A stretch of 64,000 nucleotides of DNA from Microbacterium sp. (GCA_019510305.1 JAEKKN010000023.1:38488-102487); one strand, 5' to 3'. Numbered from the stretch's first letter, positions 1 through 8,711 are shown. Notes: a model not told the origin generated them from the letters alone. Made by a program: numbers and translations.

Positions 1-75
1 CTCGGCGAGAGGGTTCTCGAGGTCGACCGTGCGGACGGTCGCGCCTGTGAGGATGAGGTCGGCGATGGTCGTCAT
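1..75 (-). CDS. Amidohydrolase family protein, N-terminal fragment
   Basis: Only the first 25 codons lie in the window; the gene runs off the left edge. They include ADLILTGATVRTVD followed by NPLAE, the usual opening beta-strand region of YtcJ/imidazolonepropionase-like metal-dependent amidohydrolases. The ATG lies two bases after the stop of the upstream MoaF-domain gene. A GGAG eight bases before the ATG sits in the end of that gene, so the two are surely co-transcribed. Catalytic residues are outside the window, so substrate and exact subfamily cannot be judged. Confidence 0.6.
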   Translation of the reverse strand, partial: MTTIADLILTGATVRTVDLENPLAE

Positions 76-77
76 GT

Positions 78-917
78 TCAGCGCTCCAGGGCGCGTGCCG
101 GATCGTACTCGACGGGGTGGACGGTGTTCGACAGCAGGCGTCCGTGGGCGCCGAAGGTGAAGTGCGTCGGGGCGGTGCCCGACTCGTCCCAGCCGAACAG
201 CACGCCGTGCGAGCGGATCGCCTTCTGATCGCGGTGGTCGGCGATCGTCACCGAACCGCAGGGAATGACCTTCTCGCGCCAGGTGAAGACGTAGATGCCG
301 GGGCGGACCTTCCACACGGTGTTCGCGTCGGTGTCGGCGAGCCCCTGCTCGGGGCCGGCGAGGCACTGCCAGGTGTACCAGTGCGGCGACAGGTAGACGT
401 GCTCGTACGCGTGGGTGCTGGAGTACACCCACAGCACGCGGCGGCCGATGAGCTCCTCGGTCGGGGCCGGCGCTTCGCCGCGCGTCTCGATGCCCTCGAT
501 CAACCCGGGAACGAAGACCATCTGCACGGCGGTCTTGCCGGGAGAGGCCTGCCCGAGGATCGAGATGACCGAGAGCGCGTGGCCGCTGGCGAGGTCGAGG
601 ATCAGGGTGACGGCCTCGTTCGGCAGGTACTTGTGGTGGAACTGCGCGTAGAACAGGTCGTCGGCGACCTCGATCACCTCGCAGTCGTCTGTGTCCTCTG
701 CCGGGGCGGTCTCGTCGCCGGTTCCGGGTTCGTACTTCCAGCTGACGGTTCCGCGGCCGAACGTGTGCGTGACTCGGGTGCCGCGGTCATCGACCACGGT
801 GAACGTGCGGCCGTCGAGCGCGTCGCTGAGCTCGGCCTTGCTGGCGTCGAAGCCCGGTGCGAGGCCGTCGAGCGGCAGCCAGGTGGAGGTGTCGGACAGG
901 TTGACTACATCAGCCAT
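78..917 (-). CDS. MoaF-domain protein (first of two paralogues)
   Basis: A 279-residue soluble protein with no signal peptide. It has the two-part MoaF architecture: an N-terminal half with alternating beta-strands (residues about 1-140) and a C-terminal half with the family motif YEHVYLSPHWYTWQCLAG near residue 170, then a strand-rich WKVRPGIYVFTWREKVIP segment. MoaF is named from the Klebsiella moaEF operon, which belongs to the monoamine (tyramine oxidase) regulon; its biochemical role is not established, and the 'molybdenum cofactor' label in databases is doubtful. No moa/mog/moe genes are nearby. The start has a good GAAGGA six bases upstream. It lies between an APC permease (61 bp upstream) and an amidohydrolase (2 bp downstream), so a role in catabolism of an imported compound is likelier than cofactor synthesis. 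A paralogue lies at 10358-11146. Confidence 0.75.
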   Translation of the reverse strand: MADVVNLSDTSTWLPLDGLAPGFDASKAELSDALDGRTFTVVDDRGTRVTHTFGRGTVSWKYEPGTGDETAPAEDTDDCEVIEVADDLFYAQFHHKYLPNEAVTLILDLASGHALSVISILGQASPGKTAVQMVFVPGLIEGIETRGEAPAPTEELIGRRVLWVYSSTHAYEHVYLSPHWYTWQCLAGPEQGLADTDANTVWKVRPGIYVFTWREKVIPCGSVTIADHRDQKAIRSHGVLFGWDESGTAPTHFTFGAHGRLLSNTVHPVEYDPARALER

Positions 918-978
918 GAGGGTTCCTTCGTGGGTGGGGGTCGGATGCTGTGCGGTTCGGACGATGGGGCGAGGACGC

Positions 979-2427
979 TCAGCGCGTGCTGAACTTCTCG
1001 AGGTCGGTGGCGAGGCCGTCGTACACGGCCGGCCGAGACTTCTTCAGGTAGACGCCGTACACGATGCCGCCGATCACGGCGAGCACCAGAAGCAGCGGCA
1101 TGAGGCGGATGGCGAGCTCCTGCGAGCCGGCGACGATGTCGAAGTTCACGACCGCGAGGATCGAGATCGCCGCGATGCCGAGGAAACCGATTCCGGGGGC
1201 GATGAAGGTGCTCCACCACCTCGGGTCGCCCTTGCGGCGGAAGTACACGACGATCGAGATCGCGGCGAGGCCCTGCAGGATCAGGACGCTCAGGGTTCCG
1301 AATCCGAGCATCGCCGGCACCAGCGTGACGATCGGATCGGCTCCCGCGATCGCGAAGATGATCGCGACGACGGCGGCGAACGACGCCTGCACGATGCCGG
1401 CGAGCTGCGGGGCTCCGCTCGCGCGGGTGCGGGCGAGAGCCTGGGGCAGAATCCGGGCGCGGCCGAGCGAGTACAGGTAGCGGCTCGCCGAGTTGTGGAA
1501 GGCGAGCATCGCGGCGAACAGGCTCACCAGCAGCAGGATCATCATGACCGTCGTGAGGGGCCCACCGAGGTACTGCTGCGACAGCGTGAAGATGAGGTCG
1601 CCGGTCGGCAGATGCTCCAGGGCCGTGGCCTGCGCCTGGGCGACGCCGGTCGCGCTGACGACGGCCCACGTCGTGACACCGAGGATGACGCCGATCGCGA
1701 TGATCGCGGTGTAGGTGGCACGCGGGATCGTGCGCAGCGGCTGCTTGGCTTCTTCGCTGAACAGCGCGGTGGCCTCGAACCCCAGGAAGCCGGTCGCGGC
1801 GAGGAGCATGCCGATCGGCAGCGATCCCGAGAACACGGCCTCCGGGCTGAACGCGGCCACGTCGTAGCCGGTCTGCACCAGCACCGACACATCGAAGACG
1901 ACGAGCATCAACGTCTCGAGCACGAGGCACACGCCGAGCACCTTCGACGAGAAGTCGACGCCGATGCGTGCCAGCACGAAGCAGACGACGATCGACGCGA
2001 GCCCCCAGATCAGCCAGTGCACGTCGAGTCCGGTGAGGTCGCGGATGATCGTCTGCATGAAGAAGCCGCTCGTGCCGATCGTGCCGACGACGAAGAAGTT
2101 GTAGCCGAGGGTCGCGATGAGTCCCGCGATGAGACCGCCGGTGCGGCCGAGGCCCTTCACCACGAAGGCGTAGAAGCCGCCGGCGTTGACCAGTTGCTTC
2201 GACATCTGCGCGTAGCCGATCGCGAAGAGCAGGAGGATCCCCGCGACGAGGAAGAAGGACATCGGAGTGCCGCCGCCGTTGCCGAGTGCGACAGCCAGTG
2301 AGGCGACGACGACGATGCCGGTCAGCGGTGCGACGGCCGCCAGCACGAGGAAGACGATCCCGGCGACGCCCAGGGCACCGGGACGAAGAGCGGTGTGCTC
2401 GGTGGGCGGTGCGATCGAATCAGCCAC
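979..2427 (-). CDS. APC-superfamily amino acid/amine permease
   Basis: A 482-residue integral membrane protein with about 12 helices and the APC-family opening (ALGVAGIVFLVLAAVAPLTG, then an NAGGFYAFVVKGLGRTGG segment typical of the first two to three helices). It should import an amino acid, amine or related compound by proton or ion coupling. An in-frame ATG exists at 2481, but AAAGGAG lies five bases before a GTG at 2427, and the protein from there begins VADSIAPPTEH; I take the GTG. The gene is in line with the MoaF-domain gene and amidohydrolase downstream and divergent from two SDR genes, so it is the likely uptake step of this small pathway. The substrate is not predictable from sequence. 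Confidence 0.85.
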   Translation of the reverse strand: MADSIAPPTEHTALRPGALGVAGIVFLVLAAVAPLTGIVVVASLAVALGNGGGTPMSFFLVAGILLLFAIGYAQMSKQLVNAGGFYAFVVKGLGRTGGLIAGLIATLGYNFFVVGTIGTSGFFMQTIIRDLTGLDVHWLIWGLASIVVCFVLARIGVDFSSKVLGVCLVLETLMLVVFDVSVLVQTGYDVAAFSPEAVFSGSLPIGMLLAATGFLGFEATALFSEEAKQPLRTIPRATYTAIIAIGVILGVTTWAVVSATGVAQAQATALEHLPTGDLIFTLSQQYLGGPLTTVMMILLLVSLFAAMLAFHNSASRYLYSLGRARILPQALARTRASGAPQLAGIVQASFAAVVAIIFAIAGADPIVTLVPAMLGFGTLSVLILQGLAAISIVVYFRRKGDPRWWSTFIAPGIGFLGIAAISILAVVNFDIVAGSQELAIRLMPLLLVLAVIGGIVYGVYLKKSRPAVYDGLATDLEKFSTR

Positions 2428-2625
2428 GGCGACTCCTTTGTTCGGTGACGGCCGTGGGTTCGGAGAGCCTGCGCACGGCATCGACGACGAGGGGATCGTC
2501 GATAGAGCGAGTCTGCTCCGACGGCACTCGTCGCGCTTGACGCTGAGCGAAGGACGATGGTGCCAGGGTGCACAGCAGCGTCGCGGAGATAGGGGCGAGT
2601 GGATGCCGGGTAGCAGGATGACGGC

Positions 2626-3360
2626 ATGGATCTGCAGCTGCGCGGTACGAGCGCCCTCGTCACGGGCGCCGGGAGCGGCATCGGTCGCGCCGTGGCGTCG
2701 GCGCTCGCCGCGGAAGGCGTGCGGGTCGTGCTCCTCGACCGCGACGAGAGCGCCGTGCGCGATGCTGCCCGCTCGTGCCCGGATTCGATCGTCCTCGTCG
2801 CCGACGTCACCGACGAGGAGCAGACGTCCTCAGCACTCGTCTCTCTGGAGCGCCTGGATGCCGTGGTCTGCTGCGCCGGTATCTCCGGTCCCGTCGGCTC
2901 GGGCATAGAGGAGATCTCGCTCGGGGAATGGAACGCGGTCTTCGCCGTCAACGTCACGGGTCCCTTCCTCGTGCTGCGCCACGCGCTTCCTGCCCTGAGA
3001 GCGGCCGGCGCGGCATCCGTCGTCCTGGTATCCAGCGACTCCGCCTTCGTCGCCTCGCCGGGGATGGCGCCGTACTGCGCCTCGAAGGCGGCGCTCGTGC
3101 AGTTCGCGCGAGCCCTCTCCGTCGATCTCGCAGGCACCGGCATCCGGGTGAATACCGTCGCACCTTCGGTGGTCGACACTCCGATGAGCCGAGGCGATCT
3201 CGGCGACGCCGCGTTCGACGCGGCGGATTTCCCCGTGCAGACGGCAGACGAGGTGGCCGCCCACGTGGCCTATCTGGTGTCGCCGCGCAGTCGCGCGGTC
3301 AACGGAACCACCCTTCTCAGCGACTTCGGGTACACCGCCCGGTCGGGATTTCCCGCTTAG
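2626..3360 (+). CDS. SDR-family NAD(P)-dependent oxidoreductase
   Basis: A 244-residue classical short-chain dehydrogenase. The cofactor motif TGAGSGIG lies at residues 14-21, CCAGISG (variant NNAG) in the middle, the catalytic Ser in VLVSSDSAF, and the YCASK active-site pair (YxxxK) near residue 150. These enzymes interconvert an alcohol and a ketone. AGGA precedes the ATG by seven bases. It is divergent from the APC permease and 31 bp upstream of a second SDR, so both dehydrogenases probably act on intermediates of the same pathway. Confidence 0.85.
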   Translation: MDLQLRGTSALVTGAGSGIGRAVASALAAEGVRVVLLDRDESAVRDAARSCPDSIVLVADVTDEEQTSSALVSLERLDAVVCCAGISGPVGSGIEEISLGEWNAVFAVNVTGPFLVLRHALPALRAAGAASVVLVSSDSAFVASPGMAPYCASKAALVQFARALSVDLAGTGIRVNTVAPSVVDTPMSRGDLGDAAFDAADFPVQTADEVAAHVAYLVSPRSRAVNGTTLLSDFGYTARSGFPA

Positions 3361-3391
3361 CGCGCACGCGCCGAACAGACAGGAGCAGCAC

Positions 3392-4207
3392 ATGGGACTC
3401 GCAGTGGGATCGACGGTCTCGGGACGCGTCGTCGTCATCACCGGAGGGGGCACCGGCATCGGCGCCGCGATCGCCGAGCGGTATGCGGCCGAAGGCGCAC
3501 ACGTCGTCGTGGTGGGTCGCCGACCGGAGCCGCTAGAACGGGTCGCGAAGGCGGTCGGGGCGAGGACGATCGCGGCGGATGCGGCGGACACGGCCTCTGC
3601 GAAGGCCGCCGTCGCCGAGGTTCTCGCGACGTTCGGGCGCCTCGACGTGCTGGTCGCGAACGCCGGAGGCCACGGGTTCTCGCCCGTCGGCGAGACGGAT
3701 GACGCGGGGTGGGAAGCAGCGATCCGCGCCAACCTCACCACCGCCTTCATCATGGCGCGCGAGGCGCTGCCGGCGCTCTTGGAGTCGAAGGGGCAGATCG
3801 TGATCGTGTCGTCTCTCGCGGGACTCTTCGCTGGCCCCTCGGTCGCCGGCTACACCGTGGGCAAGCACGCTCTGATCGGCCTCACCCGCACCCTCGCCCG
3901 CGACTACGGCAAGCACGGCGTGCGCGTGAACGCCGTCTGCCCCGGGTGGGTGCAGACGCCGATGGCCGACGAGGAGATGGACGAGTTCGCCTCGCACGCG
4001 GGTCTCGTCTCCCGCGAAGAGGCGTATGCGGCGGTCACCGCCGATGTGCCGCTGCGACGACCGGCGCGCCCGGCCGAGATCGCCTCGGTCGTGCGGTTCC
4101 TGGGCTCGGGGGAGTCGTCGTACATCACCGGCTCTGTGATCGTCGCCGACGGCGGCTCGCACGTCGTGGACGTTCCGACCATCGCGTTTGATCACGCCGG
4201 GATGTAG
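3392..4207 (+). CDS. SDR-family oxidoreductase, second of the pair
   Basis: A 271-residue classical SDR with TGGGTGIG (residues about 17-24), VANAGG, a VSSLAG serine and YTVGK catalytic Tyr/Lys, followed by the PGWVQTPM substrate-loop region. AGGAG lies nine to ten bases before the ATG. Its end, with SGESSYITGSVIVADGG, matches the 3-oxoacyl-ACP-reductase-like SDR subgroup often used in catabolic operons. It follows the preceding SDR by 31 bp and they are almost certainly co-transcribed. The pair is only moderately similar, so they are probably sequential enzymes and not a recent duplication. Confidence 0.85.
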   Translation: MGLAVGSTVSGRVVVITGGGTGIGAAIAERYAAEGAHVVVVGRRPEPLERVAKAVGARTIAADAADTASAKAAVAEVLATFGRLDVLVANAGGHGFSPVGETDDAGWEAAIRANLTTAFIMAREALPALLESKGQIVIVSSLAGLFAGPSVAGYTVGKHALIGLTRTLARDYGKHGVRVNAVCPGWVQTPMADEEMDEFASHAGLVSREEAYAAVTADVPLRRPARPAEIASVVRFLGSGESSYITGSVIVADGGSHVVDVPTIAFDHAGM

Positions 4208-4254
4208 CGCCGCGAGGTCGCGTTCCCGGGTTCCTGGGCGGTCTGGACCCGGGT

Positions 4255-4450
4255 TCGGTCACGCGTCGGGCGGGTTCGGTGGAGGCATGGCCGCCGGATG
4301 TGTGACTGGAGCGCAGAGACGGTCACGGTTCAGGCGGCTTCCGCTGGGCTGAGTCGCCAGACGTGTGACTGGGGTGCGGAACTGGCCGCTGCCGGGGTGC
4401 CTTCGGCCGGGCCGCGAGATGTCCGCGACCAATGCCAGGGCGCTTGCGGC
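4255..4450. repeat. Degenerate tandem repeat of about 63 bp in an intergenic gap
   Basis: The 247-bp gap between the second SDR and the HAD gene holds no ORF I can support. It contains two clear, imperfect units whose best-conserved core, GTGTGACTGG, recurs at 4300-4309 and 4363-4372 (period 63). Flanking GGCGG-TTC-G-GG and C-GCC-GA-G-GTG words are also repeated. A third, weaker unit beginning GGTGCCTTCGG follows at about 4398. The cores resemble intergenic repeat debris. The core is seen directly; calling it a repeat family is inference. Confidence 0.45.
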
Positions 4451-4454
4451 GGGC

Positions 4455-5105
4455 TCAGCCGACCGTGAGCTCGAACCCGTCGGCGGTCGCGACGACGGCC
4501 ACCTGAGTGAGGTCGTCGACGTGGTGTTCGGGAGAGTGTGCGACCGCGTGCGCACCGACGCCGATCACACGCATGCCCGCAGCGTGGGCGGCCTGGATGC
4601 CGGCACCCGAGTCCTCGAAGACGATGCAGTCGGCCGGGTCGACGCCGAGCGTCTTCGCACCCAGCAGGAACCCTTCGGGGTCGGGCTTCGAGCGCGTCAC
4701 GTTCTCGGCGGTCACCGCGGTCGTCGGCACGACGAGATCCGCGGCGCCCATGCGGGCATTCATCAGCCGCAGGTCGGCCGACGTCACGATCGCGTGCGCG
4801 TGGGGCCGGAGCGCCTCGAGCAGCACGTCTGCTCCGGCGATCGCGACGACGCCGTCGACGTCCTTCGCCTCGTTCGCGAGCATCGAGGCGTTCTCGGCGA
4901 TGTTGATGGCGTGATCGCGCTCGGGCAGCATGATCGCCATGCTCTGGTGACCCTGGCGCCCGTGGATGACGCTGAGCACGTGCGCGGGATCGAGTCCGTG
5001 CGGCTCTGCCCACGCCAGCCAGATGCGCTCGACGGCGGCCGTCGAATCGACGAGGGTCCCGTCCATGTCGAGGAGGACGGCGCGGGCGTGGACGGTCTCG
5101 GTCAT
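4455..5105 (-). CDS. HAD-superfamily phosphatase (glycerol-3-/sugar-phosphatase type)
   Basis: A 216-residue haloacid-dehalogenase-like hydrolase. Motif I is DMDGT at residues 13-17 (two Asp nucleophile/acid), motif II is the TSA of IVTSADL, motif III lysine is in RSKPDPEGF, and motif IV is VFEDSGAG. An alpha-helical cap of the subclass I type follows motif I. Members of this subgroup dephosphorylate small sugar or polyol phosphates. TAGCCT lies six bases before the ATG with no Shine-Dalgarno, which suggests a leaderless transcript of its own, separate from the ABC transporter 116 bp upstream. Confidence 0.8.
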   Translation of the reverse strand: MTETVHARAVLLDMDGTLVDSTAAVERIWLAWAEPHGLDPAHVLSVIHGRQGHQSMAIMLPERDHAINIAENASMLANEAKDVDGVVAIAGADVLLEALRPHAHAIVTSADLRLMNARMGAADLVVPTTAVTAENVTRSKPDPEGFLLGAKTLGVDPADCIVFEDSGAGIQAAHAAGMRVIGVGAHAVAHSPEHHVDDLTQVAVVATADGFELTVG

Positions 5106-5221
5106 GCTCTCAGGCTAGCGTCCCGGGCTGAGCGCCCCTGCGGAGCTTCCCGTGCGAGAATCGTCGCCCCGAGAGCTGCGCAGGACGGCGATCCCCGTGA
5201 CATGAACGGATACTGATCCGC

Positions 5222-5914
5222 TCAGCCGCCGAGATACGCGCGGTGCAGCAACTCGGGATCGGACTTGAGCTGCTCCGACGTCCCCTGGAACGAGACCTGA
5301 CCGCCGGCGACGACGACGGCCTCGCGGGCGAGGCTCAGCGCGAGCTGGGTGAACTGCTCGACCAGCAGCACGCCGACGCCCGACTCGGCGATGGACTTCA
5401 CGATCGGCATGAGCCGCATGAAGACCACGGGGGCAAGGCCCAGCGACATCTCGTCGATCAGCAGCACACGTGGTTTCGCCGCGAAGGCCCGTGCGAGCAC
5501 GACCATCTGCTGCTCACCGCCCGACAGCAGCGCTGTCGGCGAGTCGATCCGCTTCTCGAGTTCGGGGAACTGCTCGAGCGCGGCGTCCAGCTCAGCCGGA
5601 GTCCGCGCGGTGAGCGAGATGTTCTCGCGCACCGTCAGCGATGGGAACACCGCCCGGCCCTGCTCGATGTGCACGATCCCGCGGCGGGCACGGGCGACGC
5701 GCGAGAGCTTGTCGATGGCCTCGCCGTCGAGGGTGAGCGTGCCGGCGGAGTGCGGAGTCACCCCCGACACGGACTCGATCAGACTGGTCTTGCCCGCGCC
5801 GTTCGGCCCGACGAGCGCGAGCACCTCTCCGCCGCGCACGGTGAGCGACACGTCGGAGATCACCGGCCCAGCTCCACGGCTGACGGTCACGCCGTCCAGG
5901 ACGAGTTCACTCAT
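5222..5914 (-). CDS. livF: Branched-chain amino acid-type ABC transporter, ATPase LivF
   Basis: A 230-residue ATPase with all motifs intact: Walker A GPNGAGKT near residue 36, Q-loop region HIEQGRAVFPSLTV (the LivF-type sequence), signature LLSGGEQQM, Walker B VLLIDEMSLGLAP and a switch-region LLVEQF. It is one of the two ATPases energising uptake. The ATG at 5914 overlaps the stop of the preceding permease-ATPase fusion by four bases (ATGA), which fixes the start against longer upstream options. It is the last gene of the transporter operon. HAAT transporters carry branched-chain amino acids but also urea, amides and aromatic acids, so the substrate is open. Confidence 0.92.
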   Translation of the reverse strand: MSELVLDGVTVSRGAGPVISDVSLTVRGGEVLALVGPNGAGKTSLIESVSGVTPHSAGTLTLDGEAIDKLSRVARARRGIVHIEQGRAVFPSLTVRENISLTARTPAELDAALEQFPELEKRIDSPTALLSGGEQQMVVLARAFAAKPRVLLIDEMSLGLAPVVFMRLMPIVKSIAESGVGVLLVEQFTQLALSLAREAVVVAGGQVSFQGTSEQLKSDPELLHRAYLGG

Positions 5915-7683
5915 GACAGCAGCTCCGTCTCTCCCATGTACGCCTTCACGACGTCGGGGTTCGCCAGCACCTCGGCCTGCGGGCCGCTCGCCAGCACTCG
6001 ACCGAAGTCGAGCACGGTGAGCATCGGGCACACCGAGCGCACGAGGTCGAGGTCGTGCTCGATGATGATCAGTGCGATGCCGTAGCGCCCGGGGAGCTCC
6101 CGCAGCCGTGCCGCGAGCGCCAGGTGCTCCTCGTGCGACAGGCCCGCGGCCGGCTCGTCGAGGATGAGCAGTCGGGGGCGCGCGATCACGTTCGCCGCGA
6201 CTTCGACCAGCCTCCGGGTGCCGACGTCGACGCTCGACAGGCGAGCCTTGGCCGGCGGGCAGCCGAAGAACTCCAGGACCTCGTCGATGTCGGATGCCGC
6301 GAGCCGCCGCCGCGCCACGAAGCGCACGTAGGCTCCGACGGTGAGCGCCGGCGGCACACGATCCTGCTGGAACGTGCGCCGAAGACCCAGGCGGGCGCGC
6401 CTCGTGGGGGAGAGGCCGGCGAGGTCGCGACCGCCCAGAAGCACGCGGCCGCCGTGCTTCGGCAGGAATCCGCCGATCGCGTCGACGAACGTCGACTTGC
6501 CGGCCCCGTTCGGCCCGATGAGGCCCATGATCGACGCGCTCGGCACCTGGAACGACACATCATCGAGGGCCTTCAGCGCCCCGAACTGCACCGTGAGCCC
6601 TTCGACGGTGAGCACGGGCGCGCCGTCGAGAGCGGCCTCGTCGACGGTCGCCGTGGTCGTGGTGGTGATGACCGCTGCATCGGCTTCGGCATCCGGAGGC
6701 AACGCCGTCAGCGCCGCGCCCGCGGTCCTGCGGTCCGCGCGGCGCCAGATCAGATCGCGGACGGTCTGTCCCAGGTTCGTGCCGCTGGTCAGAGCCTGCA
6801 CGCCGAGCACGCCGAAGACGACGAAGCCCCAGTTCTGGTCGATGCCCCACCGCTTGAGGAGCTCCGGCACGAGCACCCAGAGGATGCCGCCGAGGATCGC
6901 CATGTCGATGAGGTGCGCGCCCGACATGATCGCCAGGACATAGAGCGCGAGCGACTGCAGCGGAGTGAAGCTCGAGGCGAAGGGCAGTTGCACCTGGCCC
7001 GCGAGGAGACCACCGGCGATCCCGCCGAGGGCCGCTGACACGGCGAACGCCGTGAGCTTCGCGACCTGCACGCTCTGTCCTGCCGCCGCGGTGCCGCGCT
7101 CGGAGAAGGCGACGGCCTTCCACGACGAGCCCCAGCGCCCTCGCTGGAGGAAGAACACGCCGAGACCGCAGACGGCGAGCACGACGACGGAGAGGAAGAA
7201 GAACTGCCGGTCGTTCGAGAACAGCTCCGGGCGCTCGATCGAGGTGCCGTCGACAGAACCGGGGAACTGGATCTGCACGAGCGTGACGTCGGCTGCGGCG
7301 GCGAATCCCAGGGTGACGACCGCGAGATTCACTCCGCGCAGGCGCAGCGCCGGCAGCCCGACGATGATGCCCACGAGACCGGCGGCTATGCCGCCGAGCA
7401 CAAGCCAGACGACGAACCCGCCCGGCGCCTGCATCACGTTCAACAGCGAGACGATCCACGCGCCGACGGCCGCGAAGGTGAGCTGGCACAGGGCGATCAT
7501 CCCGGCCGAGCCGGTGACGATCCCGAGTCCGAGGATGGCGATGGCCGCGACGACCGCGCTGATCGCCAGGAAGACGAAATAGCCGGGCAGGGCGGCGCTG
7601 AGGATCGCGCCGATGCCGACGGCGGCTGCCGCGACGGCGAACGGCCAGGTGGACTTGAACCAGGAGCGGTCAGCGAGCGGCAT
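5911..7683 (-). CDS. livM-livG: LivM-LivG fusion: HAAT permease joined to ATPase
   Basis: A 590-residue fusion. Residues about 1-310 form a LivM-like permease with about ten hydrophobic segments and the family sequence GLPALRLRGVNLAVVTLGFA. An Ala/Thr-rich linker follows (about 325-350, including ITTTTTATVDE). The rest is a LivG-type ATPase with Walker A GPNGAGKS near residue 395, RRTFQQDRVPPALTV after it, and Walker B LLILDEPAAGLS. The signature region reads LSSVDVGTRRLVEVA where LivG proteins normally have LSYGQQRRLEIA, so this ATPase site looks degenerate. AAGGAGG precedes the ATG by six bases; the gene overlaps livH by 14 bases and livF by four. The fusion pairs one permease half with one ATPase half, leaving LivH and LivF as separate partners. 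Confidence 0.9.
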   Translation of the reverse strand: MPLADRSWFKSTWPFAVAAAAVGIGAILSAALPGYFVFLAISAVVAAIAILGLGIVTGSAGMIALCQLTFAAVGAWIVSLLNVMQAPGGFVVWLVLGGIAAGLVGIIVGLPALRLRGVNLAVVTLGFAAAADVTLVQIQFPGSVDGTSIERPELFSNDRQFFFLSVVVLAVCGLGVFFLQRGRWGSSWKAVAFSERGTAAAGQSVQVAKLTAFAVSAALGGIAGGLLAGQVQLPFASSFTPLQSLALYVLAIMSGAHLIDMAILGGILWVLVPELLKRWGIDQNWGFVVFGVLGVQALTSGTNLGQTVRDLIWRRADRRTAGAALTALPPDAEADAAVITTTTTATVDEAALDGAPVLTVEGLTVQFGALKALDDVSFQVPSASIMGLIGPNGAGKSTFVDAIGGFLPKHGGRVLLGGRDLAGLSPTRRARLGLRRTFQQDRVPPALTVGAYVRFVARRRLAASDIDEVLEFFGCPPAKARLSSVDVGTRRLVEVAANVIARPRLLILDEPAAGLSHEEHLALAARLRELPGRYGIALIIIEHDLDLVRSVCPMLTVLDFGRVLASGPQAEVLANPDVVKAYMGETELLS

Positions 7684-8530
7684 CCCACACCTCCTTGCGC
7701 TGGGTCCACAGCAACAGGACCACGATGAACAGGAACGGGAGGAAGTTGCGCACCAGGGCGACCTCGTCGAGCTGCGCGACCAGGCCGCCGAGCACGCCCA
7801 GCACGATGCCGCCGACGACGGCGAGGTCGAGCCGGCGGAAGCCGCCGAGCAGCGCGGCGGCAGCAGCGGGCACGATGAGCATCGAGAGCCCGGTGGCGTC
7901 GCTGGACTGCGTCGGCGCGACGATGATGATCGCGATGGCGCTGATGACTCCGGTGACGAACCACACCGAGATCGACAGCGGGCGGGAGCGGATGCCGAGC
8001 AGCTCCGCCGTGGTCGGACGCTCGGACAGCGCCCTCAGCTGCGTGCCCACCCTCGTGCGGCGGAGGACGACGCGAACGACCACCGCGGCCACGACCGCCA
8101 TCAGCACCGTGGCGACGGTCACCTGGCTGACGACGACGCCGCCGAACGAGAATGCCGGTCCCGCGATGATCGGCGTGAACGGCTGCGGTTTGTTGCCGAA
8201 CAGGATGAACGACAGCGAGATCAGCAGGAGCAGAGGTCCGACGGTCATCGCCGAGCGGGTCGTCGTGGACGCCTCCGAGAGCCAGGTCGCGGCGATCCAT
8301 CCGATCGCCGCCGACAGGAGCCCGGCGACGAGGATCCCGATGATCGAGCCGAGCCAGATCGGCAGGCCCAGTCTGCTCACGAACCACACGGCCGTGAACG
8401 CGCCGAACATCCCCGTGGCGGCCTGAGCGAAGTTGACGACCCGCACGAGGCGGCTCATCAGCGTCAGGCACACGCCGAGGACGGCGTAGAGTCCGCCGGC
8501 GGCGAGTCCGGCTATGGCGCCTTGCAGCAT
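7670..8530 (-). CDS. livH: HAAT ABC transporter permease LivH
   Basis: A 286-residue permease with about eight hydrophobic segments. Family features are GLYAVLGVCLTLMSRLVRVVNFAQ near the N-terminus (usually RVINFAHG) and RRTRVGTQLRALSERPTTAELLGI, the cytoplasmic coupling loop. AAAGGA precedes the ATG by six bases. It forms the membrane channel with the LivM half of the fusion protein. It is separated from the binding-protein gene upstream by 181 bp holding a large inverted repeat, so the transporter core and the binding protein may be expressed at different levels. Confidence 0.9.
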   Translation of the reverse strand: MLQGAIAGLAAGGLYAVLGVCLTLMSRLVRVVNFAQAATGMFGAFTAVWFVSRLGLPIWLGSIIGILVAGLLSAAIGWIAATWLSEASTTTRSAMTVGPLLLLISLSFILFGNKPQPFTPIIAGPAFSFGGVVVSQVTVATVLMAVVAAVVVRVVLRRTRVGTQLRALSERPTTAELLGIRSRPLSISVWFVTGVISAIAIIIVAPTQSSDATGLSMLIVPAAAAALLGGFRRLDLAVVGGIVLGVLGGLVAQLDEVALVRNFLPFLFIVVLLLWTQRKEVWDAAR

Positions 8531-8570
8531 GAGGCGTCCTTTCTGATCTGAGGGGTTCGAGCGGGCACTC

Positions 8571-8699
8571 CCGGTCGTTGAGCGAGGGAGCGAAGCGACC
8601 GAGACGAAACGCGTCAGCTGGCGTACGACGTCGGATGACGCGTTTCGTCTCGCTTCGCTCGCTCAACGACCGGGGAGGGCCCCTCGCTCAACGACCGGG
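8571..8699. repeat. Large inverted repeat of a palindromic interspersed element
   Basis: 8571-8616 reads CGGTCGTTGAGCGAGG onward to GAGACGAAACGCGTCA. 8636-8673 is the same element in reverse, lacking about eight bases of the middle. A third partial copy (CTCGCTCAACGACCGG) sits at 8682-8697. The arms can fold into a long hairpin with a loop at 8617-8635. It lies between the solute-binding-protein gene and livH within one operon. Related copies occur at 41521-41613 and 61541-61598. Likely effects are 3'-end stabilisation of the binding-protein mRNA or partial termination. Confidence 0.85.
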
Positions 8700-8711
8700 A
8701 GCGAAGAGCGA

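Noticed and set aside
691-2301. A 536-codon plus-strand frame opposite the APC permease
   Set aside because: Low-complexity charged translation, opposite a clear membrane transporter with a good ribosome site.
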